NCBI GenBank assembly: GCA_944474755.1
Contig: OX104114.1
Span: 82,384,623 to 82,448,622 of the forward strand
Direction: 5' to 3'
Length of the DNA: 64,000 nt
From: Limnoperna fortunei
Lineage: Eukaryota > Mollusca > Bivalvia > Mytilida > Modiolidae
The notes beneath the pieces were generated by a model. That model was not told the origin of the DNA and made no database searches. It saw nothing but the letters and a program-made list of their open reading frames with translations. Position numbers and translations under genes: made by a program. Below, one piece after another: positions 35,348 to 47,209 of the stretch; positions within the stretch are counted from its first letter, which is position 1, and every line of letters starts with the position of its first letter.

Positions 35348-35469
35348 CTGACGAGTTACACCTGGTGCGCACGCATCTCATCTGATCCCTCCAGTGGTAA
35401 TATGACTCCTTAGAATTCTGTTCAACCTTCAACTTTAACCAAGGTAAGTCTCGGTTAAACTTTGAATTC
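35348..35469 (-). repeat. DIRS right inverted terminal repeat
   Basis: It starts ctgacgagttacacctggtg and ends ggttaaactttgaattc. The inner 38 or so bases invert the left repeat almost perfectly. The outer 93 bases invert the internal complementary region at 35,130-35,220 almost perfectly, so this end can fold into a large hairpin. Confidence 0.88.
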
Positions 35470-35562
35470 CCGCATTGAGAACCGAACCAGTAACCAAAGT
35501 GTTGACACACAACGTGATCAATAGTAAGCGAACTACCTTAACCAATCGGCCACCGAGGCCCC
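35470..35562 (-). mobile_element. Right part (tRNA-like head) of the SINE split by the DIRS element
   Basis: The minus strand reads ggggcctcggtggccgattg, then ttactattgatcacg, then a B-box-like ggttcggttctcaatgcgg that stops abruptly at the DIRS end. Its continuation lies at 30,389-30,418. Confidence 0.85.
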
Positions 35563-38500
35563 TATAATCCTTTCTTCACCCGTGACAATTTGAAGAACAA
35601 ACATGACTATTACTTGTCACAAATAGTTATATATTTTATACAGTATTTTTCAAATAAGCTATTGCTCAAAGCACATATATTGACAAATGTGATAATAAAC
35701 ACATGATATACAGCACGATATGGTGCCAATTAAAAATGAACTGTTACAGACATCTTAAATATACCTGTGTCTGCAGTATTTGATTTGTTCAGTAGTTCTG
35801 ATATAATATGATATGATAATAAACAAGTTTCACCAAGCTTATGATAAGCAAGACAGCACGAATATAGTGCTAAATAAATAGTTTTGTGGGGTTTTAAAAC
35901 ATAGAACCCTTGAAGAAAAATGTCTAAAATGGCTTCTCATCTGCAACTATCAAACCAGATAAAACCAAGCACTATTGAATTGATTTTACAGTGTTAATGT
36001 TGTTTTGGCTGTCGGAAATTCAGAAGGTGGTCTTTACAGGACTTAGTTTAAAATGGTGAAGATGCTATCTTCGTGCAAAATAAACCAGATGAGCCATCTA
36101 ATTGGGTTCAGGTCTTCGTACATATTTTGAAATAAAGACGGTTATTATTTGCTGTGATTTTAAAAAGCAAAAATAAACCCAAACCCAAATGCAACCCAGG
36201 TAAATAAAAGCTTGTGTTTGTTTAGATTCCGTTTAATTTATAGAACATATTATTGAAGATTAAAACTTTTTAACAAAACGGCTATAAAATGGAAAAATAT
36301 TTTTTGTAAAAATACAATGGAGTTTATCATGATAATCATGCAATTCATTCTCTAACAAGATATTGACAACAAATTCGAAATTTTAAAAATATCATTTAAT
36401 ATGGAGTAGGCATTGCCAAAATGCGAGTACAGACTAACTATAAAGTCCTTTATTATCATGTGCATTTCATAATTTACGTAACTTCCGAACACCCTAAAAG
36501 TGCCTCTAATTCCAGTGGTCAAGTGACTTCTTTCTTTGTAACGGTGACGTCACATGAAATGTAATTTGATTGTCAGTTTTTAAAGATCGATAGAGATTGC
36601 AAAAAAAATATTATGAATCTTTTGTTGTTAATTTTAAATATGACATTTATTTTTTATCGATGTCAACTTTATTTTCAAGACGTTCTTAACATTATTTTTA
36701 GTACTTTTCTTCATTCACTTTGTTACAGTTTTGTGACGATATCAACTTCCGGACGAAAAAAATCAATATCAGCATTAAGCAGATTTTGATCCCGTGATTT
36801 CATTTTGATCACATGACATAATTGCGTAGAGCTCACCGCTCTTCGCGGGCAGCTTCGCCGCTTCGAGCTGTGCTCGATATTAGTTTGTACCTATAGCCTG
36901 CACGAGGAATGCTAATGTGTTAAACAATTTAATTTTGCATTGTGTTATGAAAAGAAAAAATGTAATTTACTTTCTTCTACATCTATAAAGGCAATTTGCT
37001 AAACTATAACTTTCAGTCGTGAAATCTTTTCAATATTTTAAAATAATTTCGATAAAGGTTCTTCGGTAAAAAGGAAATAATATCCATCAATTGTCAAACT
37101 TGTAGTGTTGTAGTCATAACTAAATCTGCAACTAAGTATAATTTGAGAAACAAGTCGGAGCATTACTTGTACTCAGTCGTATGCAAACTAATTGTTGGAC
37201 AACATGACAATTATGGTGTTGATTCTTATTTTAAAGTTTACATATTATTAGAATAAGAGCAGGAATAAACACAGTAAGAATTATCTCTCGTCGGTAGATT
37301 ATCGGATTCGTTGAAGTCGTCTATTAGGTATACGTATTTCTTTTGGTTATTATTAAGAGTGTGGTTAGACAGACCAAATTATTGATCGACATACCCGCGG
37401 GGAATAGAAGGTTATGTGTTGAAGATGCAAACCTAAGTCCCCTACACCAATTTAAGCTTATACCAGTCTTCCGTTATAACTGTAAAGTAAGCAAAACAAC
37501 TTAGTAATAACTGTACAGAAGGCAACACAACTTATTTATGAGACCAGATATAGAATATACCGGAAGGTAATGTCGACATCTGATGTTCCATCGTTATTAA
37601 ACTGGAACCGTCTACACCACACATAAGGTTTTGAAAATGAATATGAAATTCGCGACAAGAGTTTGGACCTTAATTGAGAAAGGTACAGAGGACAGCGTTG
37701 AGATACGTGACCAACTGAATTATAATTAAGAATTATTATGGACTATGGATCGTTCTTGAACTGAAAACATTAAATGGCAGTTTGGATCAATATCTCCTTT
37801 TTGTAAAGGCGACAAGAATCGAGGTAGGTAGCATTGATTCTTTTACTTCTGGAGTAGGCGTCTGTCTGTGTAAAATATACACTTATCTGTGTGAAATACA
37901 GAACTATTGTATGGGCTCAAAGTTAACAGAAGCATCAAATAAGAGAAGAAATCCGAAGTGGTAATAAAATTAAAAAAGTCCACAACAATAATACGAAACC
38001 ATGGAACAAGCAACAACACAAACAAATGCCAACGAAACAAACAGAGTTTTTGAACATGTATTAAGAAAATGAGTCGACAGACAAATGATCCTGGAATAAC
38101 ATTTGACGAACAATATTCCAGTGAATGTTAAAGGTAAACAAAACAAACAGCTGTCAACAAGAAACCAGTGACTTGGTGAATTCAGCAATGGCACATTAAT
38201 GGGTCGTTATATCGTCTACTCGTCAAAACATACAGTTAATGATTCTATATGGTTCTGAAACCCACAGAAAAACATTTCAAACTAGTATATCATGCGAAAG
38301 GACCTTTTAAAACGCCAACTGTCTCCTGACAACAACTGGCATTATGTGAACCTACAAAAAACGGTTTTGTAAAAGGACAAACAACAACCACTCGGGAGTT
38401 TACAGGAATTACCGCTTACCTTTACTTCGACTGATCAAAACTATCTGATTCGACATTTGAAATTAGCCGCCTCTATGCGTACGCCAAACGTCAAGTAAAG

Positions 38501-40039
38501 TGCATGTAATTAGGGTCAAACTTAATATACCAAATTGTTTGTTCAATGTAAAAAGTTGTAAATAGTGTGCACTAATAAAATATTTATAGTTTTATTATAT
38601 CGTTATTGTTGATGATTATTCTTGTAACAGTTCAGTCGGGTGTCTGCACATCACCGTCACTTCATTTGTATATTTAAAATATCTTATTTTGTCTAGTCTA
38701 AAACGAATGTTACAACCTCTGAGATCTATGACGGAAAAGTTAAAACAGTAATTTGCATATTTTAAATAAACATAACATATCTTTAATTTACAATGTCTAC
38801 TTCATTTGAATTTTCGTTAATCACCTTTTAAACTTATTTAAAAGAACAAAAGTATTTCCAGTTTTACAGTTTTGTACAGACTTGACCCAGCAAAAGTCCA
38901 TTATCAAGGTGAGTCTAGCTACTGGCCTAGTGGCTCTGAATACCTTATTTAAAAGTTGTTATTTGTAAAGAGTGACATTATACGTTTAGTAATAATGTGT
39001 GTACAAATGTTTATTTGTTACAAAAATCTATAAGAAAGTAGCAAAGAAAACCGACCGAACAACAAGAGCCAAAAACCGAGGGACAGTTACAAATCCGGAT
39101 ATAGACAAACACAACACAAAAATCAAAAACATAAAACACAGAAAGAGAGTAACCCGAACCCAATAAAAACCATGGGTGCACTCAGGTGCTCTGGACGAGT
39201 AAGCAGTGCCTGCCTCTAATTAGACACCCGTCGAGTTACTCATTGTCTTGTCTAGGGAAAAGTCAAATCCAGGAATAGGAAACACTACCTATGACTCAGC
39301 GAAAATGTCAGATCGTATTTGAGACACTGATTTCCCGTAACGATCAATTAAGTCGTGGTATAAGTTATATAACAGATTTCTTTAAAAGCCGTTTTAAATA
39401 TAAATCAATAGTTTATTTTAAACATGAAATAGAGAATACAGCTTTTGTTAAAATCTAAATAGTATAATAGTATAATAACCGTTACATTATGATTAATTAA
39501 GTTTGATCTCCGATATCCGGAGAGTGTATTGTTATATGTAGCACCTGTCTGCCACATAGATGTTGTCAGACCGTGATACTAATTGATTATTAAAGTATGA
39601 CGCACATTTTCCATCAGGTAGACGTAAAGAGGTAAATACTTTAGTAAATAAGTTTTTTGTGACAGGTTAATGAGTTATTTTATACAAAATAATGTTGTAT
39701 TTAACTTTTGTGTTAAGATATTACTGTATAGTTTTGGTTAGAGTTTTATACTTGAAAAATAGAAATTGCTTACCGCATACGGTCGAGCTTATGTAGACCA
39801 AAACAGGTATATTTTGAAATTGGCAATTATTTTCCGGAGATAATCAACGTTTTGAGAAGCTGCAGTTTATTTTTCATTTTGATAGGGTGATTTTTCATTG
39901 TAAATTTTGACCTAAATTAGAACGGAAGTGTGCAGCTGATTTTGTCAGTTCGAAAGCGTTCGGGCTTTGTCGTTTGCGGTTGAAGCGGGAAAAGTCTCTT
40001 GGTTCGTCGTCACGAAAGCAGGCGAAAGTTGTAAACAAC
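35563..40039. other. Long gene-free interval
   Basis: No convincing exon or element boundary. A relatively GC-rich patch at about 36,830-36,890 (cttcgcgggcagcttcgccg) and a purine-rich stretch at about 39,040-39,240 look repeat-derived but could not be delimited. Short frames near 37,782-38,194 have no protein character. Confidence 0.45.
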
Positions 40040-40097
40040 ATGACATCTTTTGGAAAAAGCATGGCTGACCTACAATGTAAAATTTCCGTAGCAAAAG
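40040..40097 (+). CDS. Possible first coding exon with a GC donor
   Basis: An ATG in fair context (aaacaacATGA) opens MTSFGKSMADLQCKISVAK. After 58 nt the sequence reads AAAAG|gcaagt, the consensus of the minor GC-AG intron class. The 130 bp upstream are richer in CpG than their surroundings (gttcgtcgtcacgaaagcag), as near some promoters. No later exon was identified, so this may be chance. Confidence 0.22.
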
Positions 40098-40592
40098 GCA
40101 AGTAAAATTTGTGCCATATAAACAATAGAGGCATAGTATTTAATATAGACAGGTTATCGTTCCTTAATTTTTTTTACTGGATTTTCCTAATAAAAAAGGT
40201 ACAATTTGAAATAATAAAACATCAAGCAAAAAATGCACTAAATGAGGGTGTGAGTTGCGAATAACCAGATTATTTATCTGACATCACTGTGAAAACCTAT
40301 GATGTGTTCTGATCAGTTATACAGTTGTTTAGCTTACATAAAAAGTTCTTTCCCCTAATAAAAACCAAACGCTAAGATATAATCTGAATAATTTAATGCA
40401 AAAATAAGATCTATATCTTTGACTTCAAAATTCTACACGGTCTAAAAATACAAGGACGTTTAAACACAATAGAACCATAACTGCAATTGTCAACGTCACG
40501 CTCAAAAGCAATCGAAAAACTCTCTCTTTCTACATTCAAACTACAGACCAATAATAATCCTATGTTCACGATTCATCAACTAACTCACGCCT

Positions 40593-40684
40593 AACTTATC
40601 AATCGGACCAATGACAAACTTACCGCAATCGGACAGAAACTTATCAATCGGACCAATGGCAAACTTACCGCAATCGGACAGAAA
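40593..40684. repeat. 45-bp direct duplication
   Basis: aacttatcaatcggaccaat recurs 45 bp later, and the following caaacttaccgcaatcggac is also shared. Two copies with one difference. Confidence 0.9.
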
Positions 40685-40739
40685 TAAAAATAAAATGCAC
40701 TGAATACGCCATTCACACACCACAAATAATATAAAATTA

Positions 40740-41531
40740 TCTCAGAGAATGCTGAATAAAAACAAAGATCTAGATTGGCAGTATTTGGCCACAGCTTTAT
40801 TATACAAGTACAATAATATATATATAAATAAATAAATAAATAAATAGATAAATAAATAGATAAATAAATAAATATATATATTTGAAATATAAGATAAGAT
40901 TAAAGTTCAAGTCTATATATTGGTCGCCGCAACTTGATGGCAGACCATAAATGAATTAGCAACTGATATATATGGGGGATGAGCAACCCTGGGAAACAGA
41001 GGTTACTCCAGAATTTAGATATTTGCTAGTTGACAGTTAATAAAAAGGGGGGCCAGTGCAGTGAAAAATCTGCCTTATTGTCCGAAACCACCATTTGCAC
41101 TCTTCTCACACTCCACGGCCTTAACAATACTGTGCTTTTTCCTTGCAAGGCTCCTCAATCCTCAAGCTCCAAGCTGTCCCAATACCTGAAAATATTCAAG
41201 AAAAGGAAGCGAAGTACCAATTTCATTAACAAGATTATTAGCAAAATATATTACAAAATGTATTAACGTTGTGCGTTTATGTAATGGAGGTGGGTGGGAG
41301 GGTTTAAAAAATTTAGATTGCCAAACCGACATTTTTCCTGTCACCTCCTTGCAGACGATTTTCAAAAAGACCGAACCTCGATTTGGTTTTTTCTATTTTA
41401 AGACAGGTTTAACCAATCACCAATCATGTGTTTAAGGAATACTAGAGCGAAAGCAACAACAGCCAACAACTATACTAGTCAGTCTTCCTTCGATAAAGGA
41501 ATTTAATGCTGAATACATTAAATTCACTTAT
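40740..41531. repeat. First copy of a 792-bp tandem duplication
   Basis: Three blocks lie in the order A (40,740-41,072), C (41,138-41,270), D (41,302-41,531). All three recur in the same order to the right: A' at 41,532-41,858, C' at 42,885-43,012 and D' at 46,982-47,209. D ends exactly where A' begins, so the two copies were once adjacent. Block A includes (ATAA/ATAG)n at about 40,830-40,872. No function is seen for the unit. Confidence 0.85.
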
Positions 41532-42207
41532 CTCAGAGAATGCTGAATAAAAACAAAGATCTAGATTGGCAGTATTTGGCCACAGCTTTATTATACAAGT
41601 ACAATAATATATATATATATAAATAAATAAATAAATAAATAGATAAATAAATAGATAAATAAATAAATATATATATTTGAAATATAAGATAAGATTAAAG
41701 TTCAAGTCTATATATTGGTCGCCGCAACTTGATGGCAGACCATAAATGATATATATGGGGGATGAGCAACCATGGGAAACAGAGGTTACTCCAGAATTTA
41801 GATATTTGCTAGTTGACAGTTAATAAAAAGGGGGGCCAGTGCAGTGAAAAATCTGCCAAATTGACTGAAATGACAGATGCTCGTCATGTGTCGTTTCAGG
41901 CAACCGCCACAGAATGGGGGGGTTTGAACTGCACAGCTGTGCCAATACTGTTAAATATATATCTATAACTAATATATAACTGATATATAACTAATATATA
42001 ATATAATGTATTTCTAGTATATATATGGCATATTTATATATATAAATAACAAATTGAAATTCAAATAGCACTGTTATATTCAATATAATATATTTCTAGT
42101 ATATATATATATGGCATATCTACATCAATATAAATGTGAATAACAAATTGAAATAGCACAGAATGTCTGTGCTTGAATGTATATACAAATTCAGAACTTC
42201 TAGTATA

Positions 42208-42333
42208 CTTATGTTGTTGGTTTGAATGTTGTTGAACGCCACTTACAGCAATTTTTCAACTATATCATGGCGTTCAGTTTTTTATTGGGGGAGAAAGCCG
42301 GAGAGCATCCCGACCTACGGTGGGAAAACTTGC
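42208..42333 (-). mobile_element. 5'-truncated SINE
   Basis: The minus strand gives caccgtaggtcgggatgctc-like body sequence, then tatagttgaaaaattgctg and gtggcgttcaacaacattc. It is flanked by tctagtata at 42,199-42,207 and 42,334-42,342, a likely 9-bp target duplication. Confidence 0.75.
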
Positions 42334-42383
42334 TCTAGTATATAAATTTAACTAAATATTTGCAAAACAGATATACAATTAGG

Positions 42384-42823
42384 AATTTTTAGTATGCATA
42401 TGTCATAGTCAACTAAATAATTGCAGCATGTAGATTTGTTTAAATATTTGTTTATGTAAAAATTTCCAGCGACCAGAGCATAATAACATACAGAATTGCA
42501 TTCTAACCAATACATTACCAAGATCATTCCGCCCAATATTTATCATCATAAATTTTTGGAGGGTCTTCCAATTTAATACGAATTTTTAGTATGTATATGT
42601 CATAGTAATCTAAATAATTGCAGCATGTAGATTTGTCTAAATATTTGTTTATGTAACATTTTTTGGTCAATAACACGAACACAATTTGTCAAATTATTAA
42701 AAAATTTCCAGCGACCAGAGAATAATAACATCCAGAATAGCATTCTAACCAATACATTACCAAGATCTTTCCGCCCAATATTTATCATAATAAATTTTGG
42801 AGGGTCTTCCAATTTAATAAAGG
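42384..42823. repeat. Two-copy tandem duplication, about 200-240 bp
   Basis: aatttttagtatg.atatgtc begins both copies (about 42,384 and 42,581), and both end with ggagggtcttccaatttaat. The second copy has an extra 40 or so bases (ttggtcaataacacgaacac) before the shared aaaatttccagcgaccagag. Confidence 0.88.
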
Positions 42824-43905
42824 TTCCAATATAACCATTGAGTTAATGTATTCGTTATGATGTATAAGCAAACAAGGCAGAACTTGTGTTTCCTCGCAAG
42901 GCTCCTCAATTCACAAGCTCCAAGCTGACCAATACCTGAAAATATTCGAGAAAAGGAAGCGAAGTACCAATTTCATTAACGATTTAGCAAAATATATTAC
43001 AAGATGTTTGACCTGCCATACTTGTATAGCATTCGGAATCTGTAGTGTTTTGCTAATATGCATGTATATACTAGAATTAAAAGCAACAAACGTTTATAAA
43101 GATATAAAGTGTAAATTATGTGTAAACAGTTAAAATTTAGTTACATGAAGGGATTCTAATATAATTTTTGAAAAAACATTGGATTTCTGCATTCCAAGAG
43201 ATTTTATATCTTCAGTTGACAATTATTTCCATGGAGGAATGTGTTGCCATACCAATGCGAAATTAGTCTTTGAATTAAACAGGTAGTCCGGTGCCCACTG
43301 CGTGTTGGATCAAGTCTGGGCCTCTAAAACGCAGAACTATAGACGCCCAGCTGGCGTGTGCCAAGAAATAAGCTGTTAAATCATTTTGATAATAAAAATT
43401 GCCGGAGATACATGTAATTCATTTATTTTAACTGGCCATATCATAAATTGTTGCAAAAACAACGGTTACCATAAAAGAAATGTAAAATGAAACTGATGCC
43501 GGTAGTTCAATAAATTTTGTAACCAGTCTTAGTTAAGGTGGGTCCGGTATGACTGGTGCCTTTATTAACATAAATGGTTGCAGAAAATTAAGGTGTATTC
43601 ATTCCTGTGAATACAGAACAATAATATATGTTAAAAGAAAATGTGGACAAAATACAAATACGAATACAAATATTTACTAGCACAAACTCATGGTACAGCA
43701 CAATTTAAAGGATCAATACAAAGTGTGTTATACAAATGTAATGCAATTCTTTACATTAATTGTATTTATTATTATATTATATTATATAGTATACAGATGA
43801 TACAACCAATTAAAATTACGTTTTATATGATACAACTTCTTCTTAATTCAAAGCATTCTAAAATAAATGTAGCAGTAAGTTTTAGACAAAATTCAGATTT
43901 GCTAT

Positions 43906-44202
43906 TCAACAAAAAGCATAATAGGGATTTGTTAAAAGATTTGGGATTAAACTTTTGATTTTCTTAAGAAATGTACTTCTTATCAGCTTATAATGTTTGC
44001 AATGCAACAGAAAGTGTTCTTCATTTTCAATTTCTCCTGCATTGCAAACTAGACAGTTTCTATCTTTTCTATTTAGTTTTTGGTATCTTCCCTTTCCTAT
44101 CATTAGATTATGAGCACTGAAACGCATTTTACAAAGAGCAGCCCTGTCTTTACTTTCTTTAAGATATCTAAATAACGAGGTCTGCATCCCATTTAAAAAC
44201 AA
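43906..44202 (-). pseudogene. LINE C-terminal Cys/His fragment
   Basis: The 98-codon frame contains LCKMRFSAHNLMIGKGRY and CLVCNAGEIENEEHFLLHC, the C..C...H...C segment common after the RT domain in CR1/RTE-like elements, thought to aid RNA binding. It is open, unlike the rest of the element. Confidence 0.85.
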
Positions 44203-44809
44203 AAATTTTGAAAAATTCTAGTATTGGAGATGTGTCTATAAGTGTCTTTTGATTTTGGAGATTTTGATCATTTAATCTAATTTTTATTTGATTTAAGTAT
44301 TGTTTAAGTGAGCTTAAATCATGAAAAACCTAAATTATTTAATACTGTTTTCAGTTTGATAAACCAATTGGTTGAGTGAACAGAATTTTCAAAATTAGTA
44401 TTTACTAAAGAATTTTCCGAGTCAATAATATATTCTAGATATTTGATGCTTGAGTACAGAATTATACTTTTTAAGGGAAGTCGACATAGTTCAGCTCGAC
44501 ATGCATCATTAGTAGCTTTGCAATGTACACCTAGAATTTCTTTTATAAATTAAGATGTAATTTTTAAAATGGTTCAGTATCTTTAAAGTTGGAGAAAATA
44601 CCTCATAATTAACTGCAGTATGTGATAATGGGTAAAATTAGTGTATCAAAGAGTTTTTCTAATAATTTGCAAGGGTTATTTAATCCAATTAGCTTTTTAA
44701 TTTTCAAAATATGTTCTCTGGTCTTATTCCATCAATGTGTTAATAGCTAGATTAAAGTTGCCATTACATTTTATTAAAATGCCTAGATAACAGTACTGAG
44801 ATACTGTTT

Positions 44810-45218
44810 CTAGATATATAAATTTTTATATTTTAATTGTTTTAAAAAGGTTTTACCATTCGAATTAAATACTACTACTTTGGATTTATCAGTATTTACA
44901 TGTAAATGCCATATTGAACAGTATTCCTGCATGGCAATGAGACAGTTTTGCAACCCTTCCTTACTCTGAGATATTAGTACAATATCATCAGCATAAAGAA
45001 GAATGCTTACTCTAATACCACCCAAGACCACTGGGTAATATATGTTGTTTTCCAGTTTTTTTTGTTATATCATCTATAAAAAAGTTAAGGAGAAGAGGAC
45101 TCCAAACATCACCTTGTTTAACACCTCTTTCAGATATAAATGGCTCACTTAGATCATTTGAAAATTTAATTTTACATAGTATCAGTATACAAGGAGTATA
45201 TAATTTTAAATATTTCAT
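44810..45218 (-). pseudogene. LINE RT catalytic core fragments
   Basis: Two overlapping frames carry the fingers/palm motif RGVKQGDVWSPLL and the catalytic ILLYADDIVLISQS. One frame change near 45,030 separates them. Part of the LINE above; the YADD is intact but the frame is not. Confidence 0.88.
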
Positions 45219-46758
45219 TAGGAGTGTTATGTTTTAGCAGTTTATAAATAAAAACCGATTCTCCACACTGTGTCAAAGGCTTTTCTTAGGTCAGTGAAGG
45301 CTGCAAACACTTATCTGTGATAGTTTTTAAGAGTAAAAATGTGATCAGAAGTCCTGCACTTCTCTTTAAATCCTATTTGGTTCTTACTTATTAGAAAGTG
45401 ATTATTCATAAATTCCAAAAGTCGATTGTATATAATATTATTAAATAATTTTCCTAAGTTTGAGCTGATAGATATTCCCCTATAATTATTAGGGTCAAAT
45501 CTATTACCTTTTTTATGTAATAAAACTATTAATAGTTTTCATTCCAAGATTTAGGGAAGATACCATGTGAAAAAAATTTAAAAAGTTTACAGAGTGGTTT
45601 AATTAATGCTGTGGTACTATTCTTCAGCATTTCATTAGAGATGAGGTCTGATGATGCACTTTTACCATTTTTAAGTAATTTAATTGCTTTTATCATCTCC
45701 TCACAGGTGATTTCATTGTTTGACTCACCCGAGACTGAGAAGTTAATATTTGATTTTAGGGCTCAAATTCCTGAGTGATATTTTGTTGTTTATTACTATA
45801 TGCAGTGTCAGCTTTATTTAGTTTTTTGTAAAATGATATGAATTCTTCCTTTGGAATATCAGTGTCTTCAATTTGACCAGCTGATTCCCTTTCAAGTTTA
45901 TTTATCATGTTCCAAAATACATTTGGATCTTAGCACAGTTGTTACTTAATTGAGAACAAATTTTGTTTTATATGACTTTTCTTCAAATTTGCAAAGATGT
46001 CTGTATTTTGATCTAAATGAATAGAATTTTTCCTATATTATCTTTTCCAGGAAATCTATTTACAAGTTTTTCATAATTTTTTCTGTGTTCCTGAGATCTT
46101 TACATGGATCTGAGAACCAGTGTCTAGTTTTATTATATTATTTTATATATATATATATTTTATTTTATTATTTTTTTTTTAATGTTGCTAGGGGTTTAAC
46201 AATTTTAGCTGATTTTTTTGCATTTTCTTGTAAAATTGTGGTTAAGGAATCAGTAGACAAATTAATGTCATTAAATTTAGTTGTCATAAATGTATCAAGT
46301 TTTTGTTTACTTTCAATTCTATTTATATTCTGGGAATACAGTTAGACCGATTCTTTTGTCGATATAAATTTACATGGAAGTGGTTCCAATGAATTTTGAA
46401 AGCTACTCTTTACATGAAAATTTGTTAACAATGAACAACTAACATACAATGGTTTCATAAAGAAGTGAAATCATGTACCGTAAAATCAGCAAATATATCA
46501 TTAGAAACAATAATATAATCCACAACACTACATCCATTATATGTAACACAAAAGTGTATTTTCCTAATAAATCTCCAATTGTTCTACCATTTAGTATTTT
46601 TAATCCAGATTCTTGACACGTATTCAAGAAGATTACCACTTTTATCAATTGGTTTACTGTCAAAAAAGCTGTGACCGTGATAGGAGGGAGCAGGGCTTTA
46701 TTCCTATTTTTATTTAAATAGAAATGCTTTACTCGTATTAATATGTCCATAACATAAC

Positions 46759-46779
46759 ATTATTATTATTATTATTATT
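46759..46779. repeat. (ATT)n microsatellite
   Basis: Seven tandem trinucleotides abut the 5' side of the LINE remnant. Confidence 0.9.
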
Positions 46780-47209
46780 GTTTAGGGGAAATATGAAACT
46801 AGAATTACAAGATATTGATAAAATGTCGGGAGCTCCACGATGCTTCCCGTTGTGCTAAAATTAAAGAAATTGTTAAACCATCCTGAAACCAAATAACATT
46901 TTTCGCGATTTCTGGGTTTGGAAGATAATTAAACAATTTTTTCTTCCAAAAAAGTGTTGTTGAATGAAAGATTAATAAGGATTAAAAAATTTAGATTGCC
47001 AAACCGACATTTTTCCTGTCACCTCCTTGCAGACGATTTTCAAAAAGACCGAACCTTGATTTGGTTTTTTCTATTTTAAGACAGGTTTAACCAATCACCA
47101 ATCATGTGTTTAAGGAATACTAGAGCGAAAGCAACAACAGCCAACAACTATACTAGTCAGTCTTCCTTCGATAAAGGAATTTAATGCTGAATACATTAAA
47201 TTCACTTAT

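Larger units (their letters stand above)
30419..35469 (+). mobile_element. DIRS-type tyrosine-recombinase retrotransposon (about 5.05 kb)
   Basis: The element has inverted terminal repeats (30,419-30,485 and 35,348-35,469), a gag-like ORF, an RT-RNase H-methyltransferase ORF, a tyrosine recombinase region and an internal complementary region at 35,098-35,220. These are the DIRS1 hallmarks. It lacks an LTR, integrase and protease. The ends share aattc and no target duplication is seen, as expected for recombinase-mediated insertion. It sits inside a minus-strand SINE. The RT ORF is fully open but the recombinase has two frame breaks, so this copy is young yet probably not autonomous. Confidence 0.92.
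43906..46750 (-). pseudogene. Decayed 5'-truncated non-LTR retrotransposon (LINE) ORF2
   Basis: On the minus strand, from high to low coordinates, the pieces of one LINE ORF2 follow each other through many frameshifts and stops. First is the end of an apurinic endonuclease domain (ILNGRTIGDLLGKYT, then NGCSVVDYIIVSNDI in the next frame, about 46,640-46,450). A linker follows near 46,080. RT motifs come next (NYRGISISSNLGKLFN about 45,480; QIGFKEK and DLRKAFDTVW about 45,380-45,260; RGVKQGDVWSPLLLNFFID about 45,130; YADD about 44,990). Last is a Cys/His C-terminal segment (CLVCNAGEIENEEHFLLHC, about 44,060). The N-terminal endonuclease is missing. The clade is uncertain (RTE, CR1 or Jockey-like). 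It lies in the larger insert of the opened duplication. Confidence 0.88.
41532..47209. repeat. Second copy of the duplication, expanded by inserted DNA
   Basis: Block A' (41,532-41,858, with its own (ATAA)n at about 41,620-41,668) is followed by about 1.0 kb of extra DNA, then C' (42,885-43,012), then about 4.0 kb holding a decayed LINE, then D' (46,982-47,209). D and D' differ at very few sites (for example aacctcg/aaccttg). C and C' differ more and A and A' very little. Confidence 0.8.

Noticed and set aside
40740..41858. Two 330-bp direct repeats as LTRs of a small LTR element
   Set aside because: No TG...CA ends, primer site or target duplication; a tandem duplication explains them and the C and D blocks as well.
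43641..43958. 105-codon plus-strand frame
   Set aside because: Tyr/Ile/Lys-rich translation of AT-rich DNA next to the 3' side of the LINE remnant; no motif.
41302..47209. 230-bp direct repeats 5.7 kb apart as LTRs around the LINE fragments
   Set aside because: The interior encodes a non-LTR RT in reverse orientation and the repeats have no LTR features; they are blocks of the tandem duplication.
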